A stretch of DNA of 64,000 nucleotides from Planctomycetia bacterium. GTDB taxonomy: Bacteria; Planctomycetota; Planctomycetia; Pirellulales; JALHLM01. The notes below the pieces were generated by a model. That model ran no database searches. It saw only the letters and a list, made by a program, of their open reading frames with translations, and was not told the origin of the DNA. Positions within the stretch are counted from its first letter, which is position 1. Each line of letters begins with the position of its first letter. The position numbers and the translations under genes are program-made. The DNA lies in NCBI GenBank assembly GCA_034440135.1, contig JAWXBP010000319.1:1-64000 (forward strand). Direction: 5' to 3'. Positions 32,787 to 41,501 of this stretch are shown here, one piece after another.

Positions 32787-33631
32787 GGCGCTACCCCTTG
32801 ATGCCCGTTCTTGATGTTCTTCTGTTGACGACGTTTGATCATGTCCCGCTGCAGCGACTCAAATTGTTCCATCACGGAGTCGACGACCGGATCCGAAATC
32901 GTGGGCGTCGAATCGCCGCGCACCGGAACGGTCTTGCGCGTGGAGTTAGCGCCCGTTTCTTGTTGCTCGACGAGCAACATCGATTGTTTTTCCAAAGCCC
33001 GGCGCAGTTGTTTGAGCTCTCCGGACCATTCGGCCCGCTCTTCCACTTCGCGGCGTTTGTGCTCGGCCAGGGCGGAGTTCGCCTCGGCGGCCCGTTTGCG
33101 AATGTGGTCCAACTCGGTCTCGAGCGCGGCGCGATCTTGCTCGACTTCGCGGAGGCGGCGCTCCAGGTCGGAAACAATTTGCGTTTGGCTCGCGCCTTGC
33201 CGGCCTTTGAGTTCGGCAAGTTCGGCCCGGGCGTCGGCCAATTCGACCGCCATGCCGGCCATGCGCGAGGACTGAGTGGCGGCCTTTTCGAGTTCCTGCC
33301 GCAGAATGCTGATTTCCGATTCGGCCGCATTCCCCTTGGCGGCGGAGCGTTCCAGGCGTTCGATTTTCTCACGGGCCAGCGCCAATTCGGCCGTCAATTG
33401 CTCGACTTGCCGGGACGCCTCCGATTGCTCCGCCTGCGTCGCCAGGATCGTGCTCTCGGCGTCGTCCTGCAGGTGGCGCTCACGTTCGGTGAGGCGATGG
33501 AAACGCTGCTCGAGAGCTTCGAGCTGCGACGTCAGAAAGGTTTCGAATTCCTGCGCCTGCACGCTGCAATCCGCCAGCGCGCCTCGCACGGAATCCCAAC
33601 CCAAGCTCGTGAGTAAGTCTTGTTCGGCCAC
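32783..33631 (-). CDS. Long coiled-coil protein, first gene of the GTPase operon
   Basis: A 282-residue protein, mostly heptad-like coiled coil from about residue 25 to 215 (FETFLTSQLEALEQRFHRLT, ELAALEQRF-like pattern, VEQLTAELALAREKIERLER, LRQELEKAATQSSRMAGMAV, LERRLREVEQDRAALETELD). The C-terminus is basic (MIKRRQQKNIKNGHQGVAP). No membrane helix is seen. It starts at a GTG at 33631 and its TGA overlaps the GTG of the FGE-like gene. It is likely to be a scaffold for the complex, which is inferred from structure and operon position. Confidence 0.82.
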   Translation of the reverse strand: MAEQDLLTSLGWDSVRGALADCSVQAQEFETFLTSQLEALEQRFHRLTERERHLQDDAESTILATQAEQSEASRQVEQLTAELALAREKIERLERSAAKGNAAESEISILRQELEKAATQSSRMAGMAVELADARAELAELKGRQGASQTQIVSDLERRLREVEQDRAALETELDHIRKRAAEANSALAEHKRREVEERAEWSGELKQLRRALEKQSMLLVEQQETGANSTRKTVPVRGDSTPTISDPVVDSVMEQFESLQRDMIKRRQQKNIKNGHQGVAP

Positions 33632-34117
33632 TGCGTGGTTCCGTCGCTGAAGTCCGAGCCTCGACTAGGCGTTTTTCCGGCCGTCGCCTGCGATCGCAAG
33701 CTGGGACGGCGCGCCCCGGCGGAGGAGATGCCGGAACAATGTCTGGTTTTTGATAAGTGGTTTCACCATCAACTCCTTCCGGCCAAGGCGCGGGGTTTTT
33801 GATGGGGCGGGCCACCGGGGAGTCGGTTCGATCCGCCAAACGAACTCTAGGTCAAGCCGGGCCAAGGAGCAAAGTAACCAGGGCCCCTGGAGGAAATCGG
33901 CGTTCGTTTCGCCGCCGCCCAGCAGCCCTAACCGGCAAAATCGGGCGCAATCGCGGCACAAACGAACTGAGCCGGCAATCTTTGGCCCAAGTCTGCCAGC
34001 GAGTTTTCCGACTGGGTGACTTGCCTTGAATTGGCATTTTGGGCAAGATGAGCCATGTTTGGGTGGCGGGCCGCATGGCGGCTCACGCCTTTGGGCTTCC
34101 GGTACTTTCAATAGGTG
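33632..34117. other. 486-bp gap upstream of two divergent genes
   Basis: No gene or repeat of the window's families is seen here. It must hold the promoters of the GTPase operon (minus strand) and of the cysteine-rich gene (plus strand). No clear -35/-10 pair was found. Several short open frames exist but carry no recognisable content. Confidence 0.4.
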
Positions 34118-34516
34118 ATGGAAATGGTCTCGAAATACTCCCTGGCTCTGTTCGCGTTGCTGGCCGCTTTCGCTCCCGGCGCGATCTCCCCGACCACGGC
34201 CGACGCCGCGGTACTGCGTCGCGCCGCCCGGCTCGATGCCGAGGCTTGCTGCGATCCGTGCATCGACTACCGCGATCGCTCCTGCGTTCCGGCCTGCGAG
34301 CGGACCGTCAAGACGGAGCTGTGCGTGTATGATTGTTGCAGCTGCTGCGACATCAAGATCCCGGTGTGCCTGCCGTGCTGCTGCACGGGCGAGCCGACCG
34401 TTTGCTGCCGCAACGGCCTCTTCGGACGCCAGGTCGTCCGCTACGATTGGTGCTGCGGTTGCAGCGTGCAGGTGGTTATCCTCCGCTGCGGCGACGTGGT
34501 CGTCACCTATCTGTAG
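34118..34516 (+). CDS. Secreted cysteine-rich protein
   Basis: A 132-residue protein with a signal peptide (MEMVSKYSLALFALLAAFAP, then GAISPTTADA) and 20 cysteines in the following 92 residues. They cluster as CC or CCC: EACCDPC, YDCCSCCD, CLPCCC, TVCC, WCCGC. The charge is moderate and no family is recognised. The cysteine pattern suggests a disulfide-bonded or metal-binding extracellular protein. Starts at 34115 (GTG), 34118 (ATG) and 34124 (ATG) are all in frame; 34118 follows AGGTG. A strong hairpin follows the stop. Confidence 0.8.
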   Translation: MEMVSKYSLALFALLAAFAPGAISPTTADAAVLRRAARLDAEACCDPCIDYRDRSCVPACERTVKTELCVYDCCSCCDIKIPVCLPCCCTGEPTVCCRNGLFGRQVVRYDWCCGCSVQVVILRCGDVVVTYL

Positions 34517-34531
34517 TCGAAATCATCGGCC

Positions 34532-34558
34532 GTCATGCCGCCCCCGCGGCGGCATGAC
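34532..34558 (+). terminator. Strong hairpin after the cysteine-rich gene
   Basis: GTCATGCCGCC (34532-34542) pairs perfectly over 11 bases with GGCGGCATGAC (34548-34558), with a 5-base loop CCCGC. The hairpin begins 16 bases beyond the stop. A weak T stretch (GTTTTG) lies about 12 bases further. It fits an intrinsic or hairpin-type terminator, although the T run is not adjacent. Confidence 0.6.
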
Positions 34559-34629
34559 GCGCCGCGTGTTTTGCTCGCCAGCGACCGCCACGCGCCAACG
34601 CAAGCGGCGTTGAGCATCTCTTCACGTGG

Positions 34630-34974
34630 ATGGTTCCCTTGCAGAAGTCTAAGCGCCACCAAAGACCGGTCGCCGCGGCGCTCCAGGAATCGCGCAGCGC
34701 CGAAGCGCTGACGATTGGCTGGCTGCTATCGGTGATGACGACGCTGTTGTGCGTGTGTGGCGCGCTCGTGGCACGCTGGATCGGCGTCGCGCGGCTGCCG
34801 GTGCTCTCCGGGTTGCTCCTCTTCGCGGCGCTCGTGATTGGCGTCGCCTCGCTAGGTCTCGGCGTGCTCATCCGCCGGGTACGCAGCGTTCCCCCGCCCC
34901 GTGGCGTGTATGTGTTTGCCACGGTCGTGGGAATCCTGCCGATCTTGGCGGTGATTCTCGACGCGCTGCTGTAG
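34630..34974 (+). CDS. Small membrane protein
   Basis: A 114-residue protein with three hydrophobic segments: WLLSVMTTLLCVCGALVARW (about 32-50), LPVLSGLLLFAALVIGVASL (about 56-75) and GVYVFATVVGILPILAVILD (about 92-111). The N-terminus is short and basic. No family was recognised. It is separated from lutB by a palindromic repeat. The ATG is preceded by TCACGTGG, which is not a clear ribosome binding site. Confidence 0.65.
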   Translation: MVPLQKSKRHQRPVAAALQESRSAEALTIGWLLSVMTTLLCVCGALVARWIGVARLPVLSGLLLFAALVIGVASLGLGVLIRRVRSVPPPRGVYVFATVVGILPILAVILDALL

Positions 34975-35005
34975 CGATACCGATGTGTACAAATCCGGTA
35001 CACTA

Positions 35006-35107
35006 ACTAGCCCGTGGCGCCAGCGAGGGAGGACCGGCGTCGTTGAGAGTTTGGAGATCGAACTCTCAGCAACATCAACTCCCCCTCGCTGGCGCTACGA
35101 GGCTAGT
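35006..35107. repeat. 102-bp element with ACTAGCCCGTGGCGCC ends
   Basis: The left end begins ACTAGCCCGTGGCGCCAGCG (35006-35031). The right end CCTCGCTGGCGCTACGAGGC... (35081-35107) is a near inverse with a few changes. Inside, GTTGAGAGTT pairs with AACTCTCAGC. It is the same plan as 18456-18616, in degraded form. It ends 54 bases before lutB. Confidence 0.82.
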
Positions 35108-35161
35108 GTGGCGCGAAGCACGACTCGCCAGGCAATTTGATCTTCTGAGAATCACTCCGCA

Positions 35162-36592
35162 ATGCCGGGCACGGATTACGCCAGTCGCGAGCATCACGAG
35201 TTCCTCGACGCCACGACCCAGGCGTTGGCGAACGCGAACTTGCAACTGGCGCTCGCCAATCTCGGCGATACGCTCGGTCAACGGAACAAAGACGCCTTCG
35301 CGGCGTTGCCGGATGCCGACGCCCTGCGCGAGCGCGCGCGGGCGATCAAAGACGCGACGTTGGCGGAACTGGATCGCCACTTGGAAACTCTGGAAGCCAG
35401 CGTTCAGCGTCTCGGCGGCCAGGTGCATTTCGCCGGCGACGGCGACGACGCCTGCCGAATCATTGAGAGCATTTTGCGCGGTTGCGGCGCGCGGCGCGTC
35501 GTGAAAAGCAAGTCGATGACGACGGAGGAGATTCACCTCAATCGCGCGTTGGAAGCGGCGGGCGTCGAGGTCGTGGAGACAGACTTCGGCGAGTTCATCA
35601 TCCAAGTCGCCAAGCAGCGACCGTCGCACCTGGTGGCGCCGGCACTGCATCTGCGTACGCCAGAAGTGGCGCAACTCTTATCGGATCACGCGAAGCGCCC
35701 ACTGCCGGCGGACGCCGAGCAGCTCGCCGCGTATGCTCGCGAAACGCTGCGCGAGAAATTCGCCACGGCCGATGTCGGCATAACGGGGGCGAATTTTGCG
35801 GTAGCCGAGACGGGCACGATCGTGTTGGTCTCGAATGAAGGGAACGCCCGGCTCACCGTGACGATGCCGCGCGTGCAGATCGCCATCATGGGCATTGAGA
35901 AGGTGGTTCCCAAATTCGCCGACCTGCCGGCGTTCTTGAAGGTGTTGGCCCGCGCCGCGACAGGACAGACGCTGTCCGTCTACACGTCGTTGGTCACCGG
36001 CCCGCGCCGCGACGGCGAGCATGATGGCCCTGAAGAATTCCACTTAGTGCTGCTCGATAACGGTCGATCGCGGATTCTGTCGGGGCCCTTGCGCGAGAGC
36101 TTGTTCTGTATCCGCTGCGGCGCCTGCCTCAACGCCTGCCCGGTGTATCGCAATATCGGCGGGCACGCGTATGGCGGCGTATATGCCGGGCCGATCGGCG
36201 CGGTATTGACGCCGCTTTACGATGGCTTAGCGGAAAACAAGCACTTGCCGCACGCCTCAAGTCTTTGCGGCGCATGCCAAACGGCCTGCCCGGTGAAAAT
36301 TGCGATTCCTGAATTGCTGGTAAAGCTGCGCGGCGCGCTGCATGAATTGCCGGCTGGCGATTTGCGCATTGAACATTTGGCCTATCTCTTTTGGGCGCGC
36401 GCGATGCGTTCACCAAGACTCTATCGTCTCGGCACCTGGCTCGCGACACGGACGATCGGCCGCTGGACGAAAAAGACGCGCTGGCTCAAGCGGCTACCGG
36501 GCGGATTGCACGGCTGGACTGCGTCCCGCGATTTCCCCGCTCCGGCCGCGGAGCGCTTTCGCGACTGGTGGTCGCGCGAGGCGGAACAATGA
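35162..36592 (+). CDS. lutB: LutB-like iron-sulfur protein of lactate oxidation
   Basis: A 476-residue cytoplasmic Fe-S subunit of the LutABC L-lactate dehydrogenase complex. The N-terminal LUD-type part (about 100-310) includes TGANFAVAETGTIVLVSNEG and MGIEKVVPKFADLPAF. Two 4Fe-4S sites follow: CIRCGACLNACPVYRNIGGH (about 318) and SSLCGACQTACPVKIAI (about 362). The stop overlaps the lutC start (ATGA). lutA is not adjacent on either side within the window, so the subunit must be encoded elsewhere if the complex is complete. The oxidised substrate is inferred from family members. Confidence 0.9.
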   Translation: MPGTDYASREHHEFLDATTQALANANLQLALANLGDTLGQRNKDAFAALPDADALRERARAIKDATLAELDRHLETLEASVQRLGGQVHFAGDGDDACRIIESILRGCGARRVVKSKSMTTEEIHLNRALEAAGVEVVETDFGEFIIQVAKQRPSHLVAPALHLRTPEVAQLLSDHAKRPLPADAEQLAAYARETLREKFATADVGITGANFAVAETGTIVLVSNEGNARLTVTMPRVQIAIMGIEKVVPKFADLPAFLKVLARAATGQTLSVYTSLVTGPRRDGEHDGPEEFHLVLLDNGRSRILSGPLRESLFCIRCGACLNACPVYRNIGGHAYGGVYAGPIGAVLTPLYDGLAENKHLPHASSLCGACQTACPVKIAIPELLVKLRGALHELPAGDLRIEHLAYLFWARAMRSPRLYRLGTWLATRTIGRWTKKTRWLKRLPGGLHGWTASRDFPAPAAERFRDWWSREAEQ

Positions 36593-37272
36593 ACCGAGAA
36601 CAATTCCTCGCCCAAGTGCGCACCGCCGCGGCTGCCGGTCGGATGTATCGCGTGCATCCGCGACCTCATGCGCATGGCAAGTACGAACCAGCCGATGAGG
36701 CAGAAGCTCAGGCGCGTTTTCATCGCGAGGTCGTCAACGCTGGCGGCGCCTTCCATCCATTGGATGATGGCCTGGCGCTGCGAGAACTGTTGGCGTCATT
36801 GATCGATCGCCATGCGTGCCGAAGCGCGATCGTGTGGCGGCATCCGGCGCTGGAACGCCACGGCGTTTATGGAATGCTTGATCAGCTCGGCGTCACTTGG
36901 CTCGACGCGGAGCGGGCGGAACGCCTCGCGCCGACCGAGCGCCGCGCGGCCTGGCTCGCGGCCGATCTCGGCATCACGGCCGCTGATTTCGCCATCGCGG
37001 AGACCGGTTCCGTCGTGGTGCAATCGCGCCGCGGCCAGGAGCGGATGGCCAGCCTGTTGCCGAAGGTGCATCTGGCGATCGTCGAGCCGGCGATGATCGT
37101 GCCCGATTTGTTCGATCTGTTCGCCCGACTCGAACTGCACGGCCTCGACCAATTACCGAGCAACCTCACGCTCATCACCGGGCCTAGCAAGACCGGCGAC
37201 CTGGAGTTGCGGCTGGTGACGGGCGTGCATGGGCCAAAGGCCTGGCACGTGGCGATGATCAATACGCCGTAG
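36589..37272 (+). CDS. lutC: LutC-like protein (LUD domain)
   Basis: A 227-residue LUD-domain (DUF162) protein, the third component of lactate-utilisation operons. The family core GITAADFAIAETGSVVVQS is followed by LLPKVHLAIVEPAMIVPDLF and the terminal LITGPSKTGDLELRLVTGVH. The ATG at 36589 lies within the end of lutB with a four-base overlap. The N-terminus MNREQFLAQVRTAAAAGR matches typical starts. Confidence 0.9.
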   Translation: MNREQFLAQVRTAAAAGRMYRVHPRPHAHGKYEPADEAEAQARFHREVVNAGGAFHPLDDGLALRELLASLIDRHACRSAIVWRHPALERHGVYGMLDQLGVTWLDAERAERLAPTERRAAWLAADLGITAADFAIAETGSVVVQSRRGQERMASLLPKVHLAIVEPAMIVPDLFDLFARLELHGLDQLPSNLTLITGPSKTGDLELRLVTGVHGPKAWHVAMINTP

Positions 37273-37294
37273 AGCTGCGCCGCGCCACTCGCGG

Positions 37295-37528
37295 CTAGTC
37301 GGCTGGCAATTCTTTAGAGCCGACGATCGTCAGGTTCATGCCGATCTGGACGCTGACGACTTTGTCGCCGATTTTGAGCGGCATCTTGCCGTTTAAATAC
37401 CAGCCCAGCGAGCCGGTGGAGAATTCCTTCACCTCGGCCAGCTGAGGACTGCCGCCGATGGCGACTTCGATCGCCTGGGCATGATTGCGGAACTCTTCAC
37501 GCGTAATCGGACAGTTGGTCTTCGCCAT
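37295..37528 (-). CDS. Small conserved-looking hypothetical protein
   Basis: A 77-residue soluble protein (MAKTNCPITREEFRNHAQAI ... VSVQIGMNLTIVGSKELPAD) with an N-terminal helix and a beta-rich C-terminal half. It has balanced composition and a normal start, so it is probably real. No domain was recognised. It ends 22 bases beyond the convergent lutC stop and stands alone. Confidence 0.65.
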   Translation of the reverse strand: MAKTNCPITREEFRNHAQAIEVAIGGSPQLAEVKEFSTGSLGWYLNGKMPLKIGDKVVSVQIGMNLTIVGSKELPAD

Positions 37529-37642
37529 GATGGGTCATCGCTCCGTCAATAAAATGACTGCTTATTCGGGATTGGCTGGAGCCGAATGTACCAGCGCGAT
37601 CCGGCCGCGAAAAGCCGGATTAAGTGAACCTGCACCATGCGT

Positions 37643-38629
37643 TTAGAGCCAGTTCGCCACGTCTTTGGCCCAATACGTGAGGATGATGTCCGCACCGGCG
37701 CGGCGAATCGCCGCCAGGCTTTCCAGCACGACGGACTGTTCATCCAGCCACCCTTGCCGGGCGGCGGCCTTGATCATGCTGTATTCGCCCGAGACGTTGT
37801 AAGCGGCTAACGGCACGCCAGGAAATCGTGTACGTACGCGGTGAATGACATCGAGATACGCCAGCGCCGGTTTGACCATCACCAGGTCGGCGCCTTCGGC
37901 GAGGTCCTGCTCCACTTCGCGCAGCGCTTGGCCGGGGTCCGCGGCGTAATCCATCTGATAGCTGCGCCGATCGCCGAACTGCGGCGCGCTTTCGGCCGCG
38001 TCGCGAAAGGGCCCGTAGAATGCGCTGGCGTATTTCGCCGCATAGCTGAGGATCGGCATCTCAGTGCGGCCCGCGGCGTCCAGGCCGCGACGAATCGCTC
38101 CGACCATGCCGTCCATCATGCCGCTGGGCGCAATGATGTCGGCGCCAGCCTGGGCGTGGCTGACCGCCTGGCGCGCCAATAATTCGAGCGTGGCGTCGTT
38201 GTCCACGTCGGGCCCATGCGAGGTTTCCCCTATGACACCGCAATGTCCGTGGCTGGTGTACTCGCAGAAGCAAACGTCGGTGATGACGAGCAATTCCGGC
38301 GCGGCGGCCTTCATCGCCTGGACCGCGCGCTGCACGATCCCCTGATCACGACAAGCGTCGCTGCCCGCTGCATCCTTTTGCGACGGAATGCCAAACAGGA
38401 TCACTCCGCCCAACCCCAGGCGCCGCGCCTCGTCCGCTTCCTGGGCCAGGTCCGCAAGGGTGAGCTGATACTGTCCGGGCATCGAGGTAATTTCTTGCCG
38501 CGGCCCGGCGCCGTCGCGCACGAAGAGCGGCAGAACCAATTGACTTGGCGACAAATGAACGTGTCGCGTGAGCGCGCGCATCTGCGGCAAATAGCGCAAT
38601 CGCCGCAAACGTGTCGTGGGAAAATTCAT
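37643..38629 (-). CDS. hemB: HemB, porphobilinogen synthase
   Basis: HemB condenses two 5-aminolevulinate molecules to porphobilinogen in tetrapyrrole synthesis. It is 328 residues. The zinc-binding cysteine cluster is present ([14 protein letters not shown]), and so are both active-site lysine regions: [14 protein letters not shown] with [14 protein letters not shown], and [12 protein letters not shown]. The final [18 protein letters not shown]-type segment ([16 protein letters not shown]) is intact. Its ATG overlaps the stop of the upstream Ser/Thr kinase by four bases (ATGA), so the two are translated together. Confidence 0.97.
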   Translation of the reverse strand: MNFPTTRLRRLRYLPQMRALTRHVHLSPSQLVLPLFVRDGAGPRQEITSMPGQYQLTLADLAQEADEARRLGLGGVILFGIPSQKDAAGSDACRDQGIVQRAVQAMKAAAPELLVITDVCFCEYTSHGHCGVIGETSHGPDVDNDATLELLARQAVSHAQAGADIIAPSGMMDGMVGAIRRGLDAAGRTEMPILSYAAKYASAFYGPFRDAAESAPQFGDRRSYQMDYAADPGQALREVEQDLAEGADLVMVKPALAYLDVIHRVRTRFPGVPLAAYNVSGEYSMIKAAARQGWLDEQSVVLESLAAIRRAGADIILTYWAKDVANWL

Positions 38630-40536
38630 GGCTCGTTCGATTCCGGATCGGCGACGGGCGCGGAGGACGACTCTGTTGAGGCCGTGGTGCTGTTCGTGTC
38701 GTCCTCAACCGGCTTCGGCGGCAGGCTGGCCATCAAGTCGTTCACAGCTTGCACCGTCTCCAACGCCCAAGGCTTATCGGCGTAAAGTTCGATAATGCCG
38801 GCGTAGATGTCCCGCGCGGCTTCGGGATCCTCGCCCCGCAGATCCGCGGCGATGTTGAGGCGCGACTCTATGTACCGCAAGTCGTCCGTCATCGTTTCGG
38901 TGACCGCCATGCGGGCGTTGAAGCGCTGTCGCCTGGCGAGTTCGAGGATCCGCTGCGTCGTGGTGCCACTCTCAGGCGACGTGCCAAACAATTTGATCAG
39001 GGCGTCGAGTTTCTCGGCGCCGGCCGCTTCGTCCTGGCGTAAAGCGCGAACCGCATCCACGTAGGCGCGCTCAATCGGCGTCAGCTTCTTCGCGCTGCCA
39101 ACGCGACGCGCTTCGCGTTCGAACTGCCGTTCGAGCTTATCAATGGCGATCTCCTCTTGATATCGCTGCAATCTCGCGCGATCCGAGAGTTCCAAGTGAA
39201 AATCCTGGCTGGACAGCAACTGCTCGATGGCGCCATCCACCGCGGCCAGTCCCTGAGTGGTGCCGGAGGCGGCCTCGACACGGGCCAGCAACGAATCCGC
39301 GTCGGGCGGTTGCAACAGCCACCAGATCAACAGTCCGAGACCCAGCAGCGTGACCGCGAGCGCCGCGGTTTGCCAAGCCACGGCGTGCGTCGATTCCTCG
39401 TCGCGCTCCGCATCTTCCTGATCGGCTTCCTCGACCGTTTTGAAAACCCGCGTCGTTTGCCGCATGATCGTCGGCGCGAGCTCGAACGCGTCGTCGACAG
39501 CGCGTACCGCGACGTGGACGTCGGCCGCTGTGGCCGCGACGCGCGTACCGGACGATTGGTCCGCGTCCCGCGAGGGTGCTCCCGGCAGAAACTCCATCGT
39601 CTCGGACGGACTGGGATGCCCGAGACCGTTCTCCGGCGCGGCCAGCGTGGCCGCGTTGGCGATATCGGCATCCGCAACGGCGCGAGGGATCTGCGGCGCG
39701 CGCTCCTCGGCGTCGGCCAAATCTTCCAGCATGCCTTCCAAGCGGCGAATCACCACGGCCGCGTTGGCCAGGCGTTTTTCCGGTTCCTTGGCGAGCAACT
39801 GCGAAATGATCTTTTCCAGTTCCGGCGGCGTGTCCGGCGCATAACGTCGTACAGGGTCCGGTTCGGCAAAACGTTGGAGTTGCAGCATCTCCGGCAAGGT
39901 GCGAGCGCGAAACGGCGGCCTTCGGGCCAACAGCGTATACATCACGCCGCCCAAGCTATAGAGATCGGTCCGCTCGGTCGCGGCGCGGCCGTCCGCCTGC
40001 TCCGGCGCCATGAATTCGGCGGTGCCGATGATGCCGCCCTCGATCGTCATGCCCGAAGCGCCAAACAACTTGGCGATGCCGAAATCGGAGAGCTTCACTT
40101 CCTCCGTCTTGTTCAGCATCAAGTTCGCCGGCTTGATATCGCGGTGGATGATCCCGCGATCATGGGCATGCCGCAACGCCCGGCAGGTTTGAATGGTGAT
40201 GCCGGTCACATCGCGCCAATCGAAACGGCGACCGACGGCCAGTTCTTCTTCCAGGCTGCGGCCTTCGACCAATTCCATCGCGTAGAACAGCAGCCCATCC
40301 TGCTCGCCGAAGCCATACAACCGGACGATGTGTGGATGCCGGAGCTTTCGCAGCGATTCGACCTCGGCCTCGAAGCGATCGCGAAAGCCCTCGTCCTGAG
40401 AGAGCGCCGCGGCCAGCACTTTCACGGCGGCAGGCTGCTGGTCCTGCTGATTGATCGCGGCATACACCGTCCCCATCCCGCCGCGCCCAAGCCGGCGGCC
40501 AATGCGATAGGGACCGAGTTGCTCCGGGACGGGCAT
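38626..40536 (-). CDS. Membrane Ser/Thr protein kinase
   Basis: A 636-residue eukaryotic-type kinase. The kinase domain spans about 10-270. It has the glycine loop [12 protein letters not shown], catalytic Lys39 (AVKVLA), HRD at 131-133 ([13 protein letters not shown]), DFG at 151, and the activation segment ending [21 protein letters not shown] Pro- and acid-rich linker leads to one membrane helix (about 389-408: [19 protein letters not shown]). A helical C-terminal domain outside the membrane follows (about 410-610). This is a typical planctomycete PknB-like sensor layout without PASTA repeats. Overlap with hemB suggests coupled expression; a direct functional link is unproven. Confidence 0.95.
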   Translation of the reverse strand: MPVPEQLGPYRIGRRLGRGGMGTVYAAINQQDQQPAAVKVLAAALSQDEGFRDRFEAEVESLRKLRHPHIVRLYGFGEQDGLLFYAMELVEGRSLEEELAVGRRFDWRDVTGITIQTCRALRHAHDRGIIHRDIKPANLMLNKTEEVKLSDFGIAKLFGASGMTIEGGIIGTAEFMAPEQADGRAATERTDLYSLGGVMYTLLARRPPFRARTLPEMLQLQRFAEPDPVRRYAPDTPPELEKIISQLLAKEPEKRLANAAVVIRRLEGMLEDLADAEERAPQIPRAVADADIANAATLAAPENGLGHPSPSETMEFLPGAPSRDADQSSGTRVAATAADVHVAVRAVDDAFELAPTIMRQTTRVFKTVEEADQEDAERDEESTHAVAWQTAALAVTLLGLGLLIWWLLQPPDADSLLARVEAASGTTQGLAAVDGAIEQLLSSQDFHLELSDRARLQRYQEEIAIDKLERQFEREARRVGSAKKLTPIERAYVDAVRALRQDEAAGAEKLDALIKLFGTSPESGTTTQRILELARRQRFNARMAVTETMTDDLRYIESRLNIAADLRGEDPEAARDIYAGIIELYADKPWALETVQAVNDLMASLPPKPVEDDTNSTTASTESSSAPVADPESNEP

Positions 40537-40717
40537 GGCGAGCGAATCAAGGTAAGGAACGAATCAATCCGGCACGCGTCACGCCGGAAAGGGCGTTCTG
40601 ACGCGAGCCAAATTCATCGTAACACGCCGAGGGGGCGGTCACCAGCAAGCGATGAAAGGCCTCGTCACGGGCCGGAATCATTGACATCACCCTGTCGTTC
40701 CGCCACGATCAGGTGGT

Positions 40718-40981
40718 ATGGATGAGCGAACAAAACAGAGCCCTGAGCGGCCACTGGATCCGCAGGCGGAGGGTCAACCGGCGCCCATTCCCGCAGAATG
40801 GTTGGCCGATTTTCAGGCCGCGGCAAAACGCCCGTTGGAACAACGCTTCCGATACGCGTTCATCAAAACGTACCGCCCCGTCCTGGACGACGAGCCGTAT
40901 CGTTCATTCGAGACGATGGCGGACTATCGAAAATGGTGCGAAGAGAACTTGCCAAGCTGGTTGGGATATGGGCGCGTTTGA
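40718..40981 (+). CDS. Small partner protein of the nucleotidyltransferase
   Basis: An 87-residue soluble protein, acidic with a Pro-rich N-terminus and a helical end (FQAAAKRPLEQRFRYAFIKT, YRSFETMADYRKWCEENLPS). Its stop overlaps the next gene's ATG region by 14 bases in another frame, as in many toxin-antitoxin and enzyme-partner pairs. No family was recognised. It may be a partner or inhibitor, which is inference only. Confidence 0.62.
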   Translation: MDERTKQSPERPLDPQAEGQPAPIPAEWLADFQAAAKRPLEQRFRYAFIKTYRPVLDDEPYRSFETMADYRKWCEENLPSWLGYGRV

Positions 40982-41450
40982 ATATCGTCAGGCCGAAGAA
41001 ATCCGCGATGCATTCGCCAAGAATGGCGTGCGCTACATGTTCTTGGGAAAGTCCGGCGCGATCTTGCTAGGTTTTCCTGACACGACCCAGGACGCCGACG
41101 TCTTTGTGTTGCGCGATCTCGAAAATGGCATCGCGATCACGCACGCTCTGACTGAGCTGGGCTTCACACTTACGGAGCTTCAGAGGAACGACATTCGTCG
41201 CGGAAAAGATTTTGTTCAGCTGAAGAACGGTCCTTTCGACTTGGATTTGATCTTCGCGCCCGACGGAATTGAAGGCTTCTCCGAAGCCTGGAGTCGACGC
41301 CAAGAAGTCGCTGGTTTTTTCGTATGCAGCCTAGACGATATTATCGCCAGCAAAGAAGCAACCGGGCGACAAAAGGATCGTGAATCGCTTCCTCGACTCA
41401 AAGCATTCCGCGAATACCTCAGATCCAATCCCAAGGCTTTCGGCAATTAG
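40968..41450 (+). CDS. Nucleotidyltransferase-fold protein
   Basis: A 160-residue protein with a minimal nucleotidyltransferase pattern: VRYMFLGKSGAILLGFPDTT followed by DADVFV (two Asp of the metal site), then FDLDLIFAPDGI for the third Asp. The canonical GG of the first loop is GK-SG here. A C-terminal helical tail (SLDDIIASKEATGRQKDRES) resembles DUF6036-type or MNT-type enzymes found in two-gene modules. The ATG at 40968 overlaps the small upstream gene. Possible roles include AMP-transfer in a toxin-antitoxin-like pair; this is unproven. Confidence 0.75.
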   Translation: MGAFEYRQAEEIRDAFAKNGVRYMFLGKSGAILLGFPDTTQDADVFVLRDLENGIAITHALTELGFTLTELQRNDIRRGKDFVQLKNGPFDLDLIFAPDGIEGFSEAWSRRQEVAGFFVCSLDDIIASKEATGRQKDRESLPRLKAFREYLRSNPKAFGN

Positions 41451-41501
41451 GCCGTATTGCACGCCGCGGTGACGATGGTCGCTGACAACATCCTGCGACG
41501 C

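Noticed and set aside
34027-34050. Sigma-54-like TTGGCATTTTGGGCAAG upstream of the cysteine-rich gene
   Set aside because: GG to GC spacing is not 10 bases, so it does not fit the core requirement.
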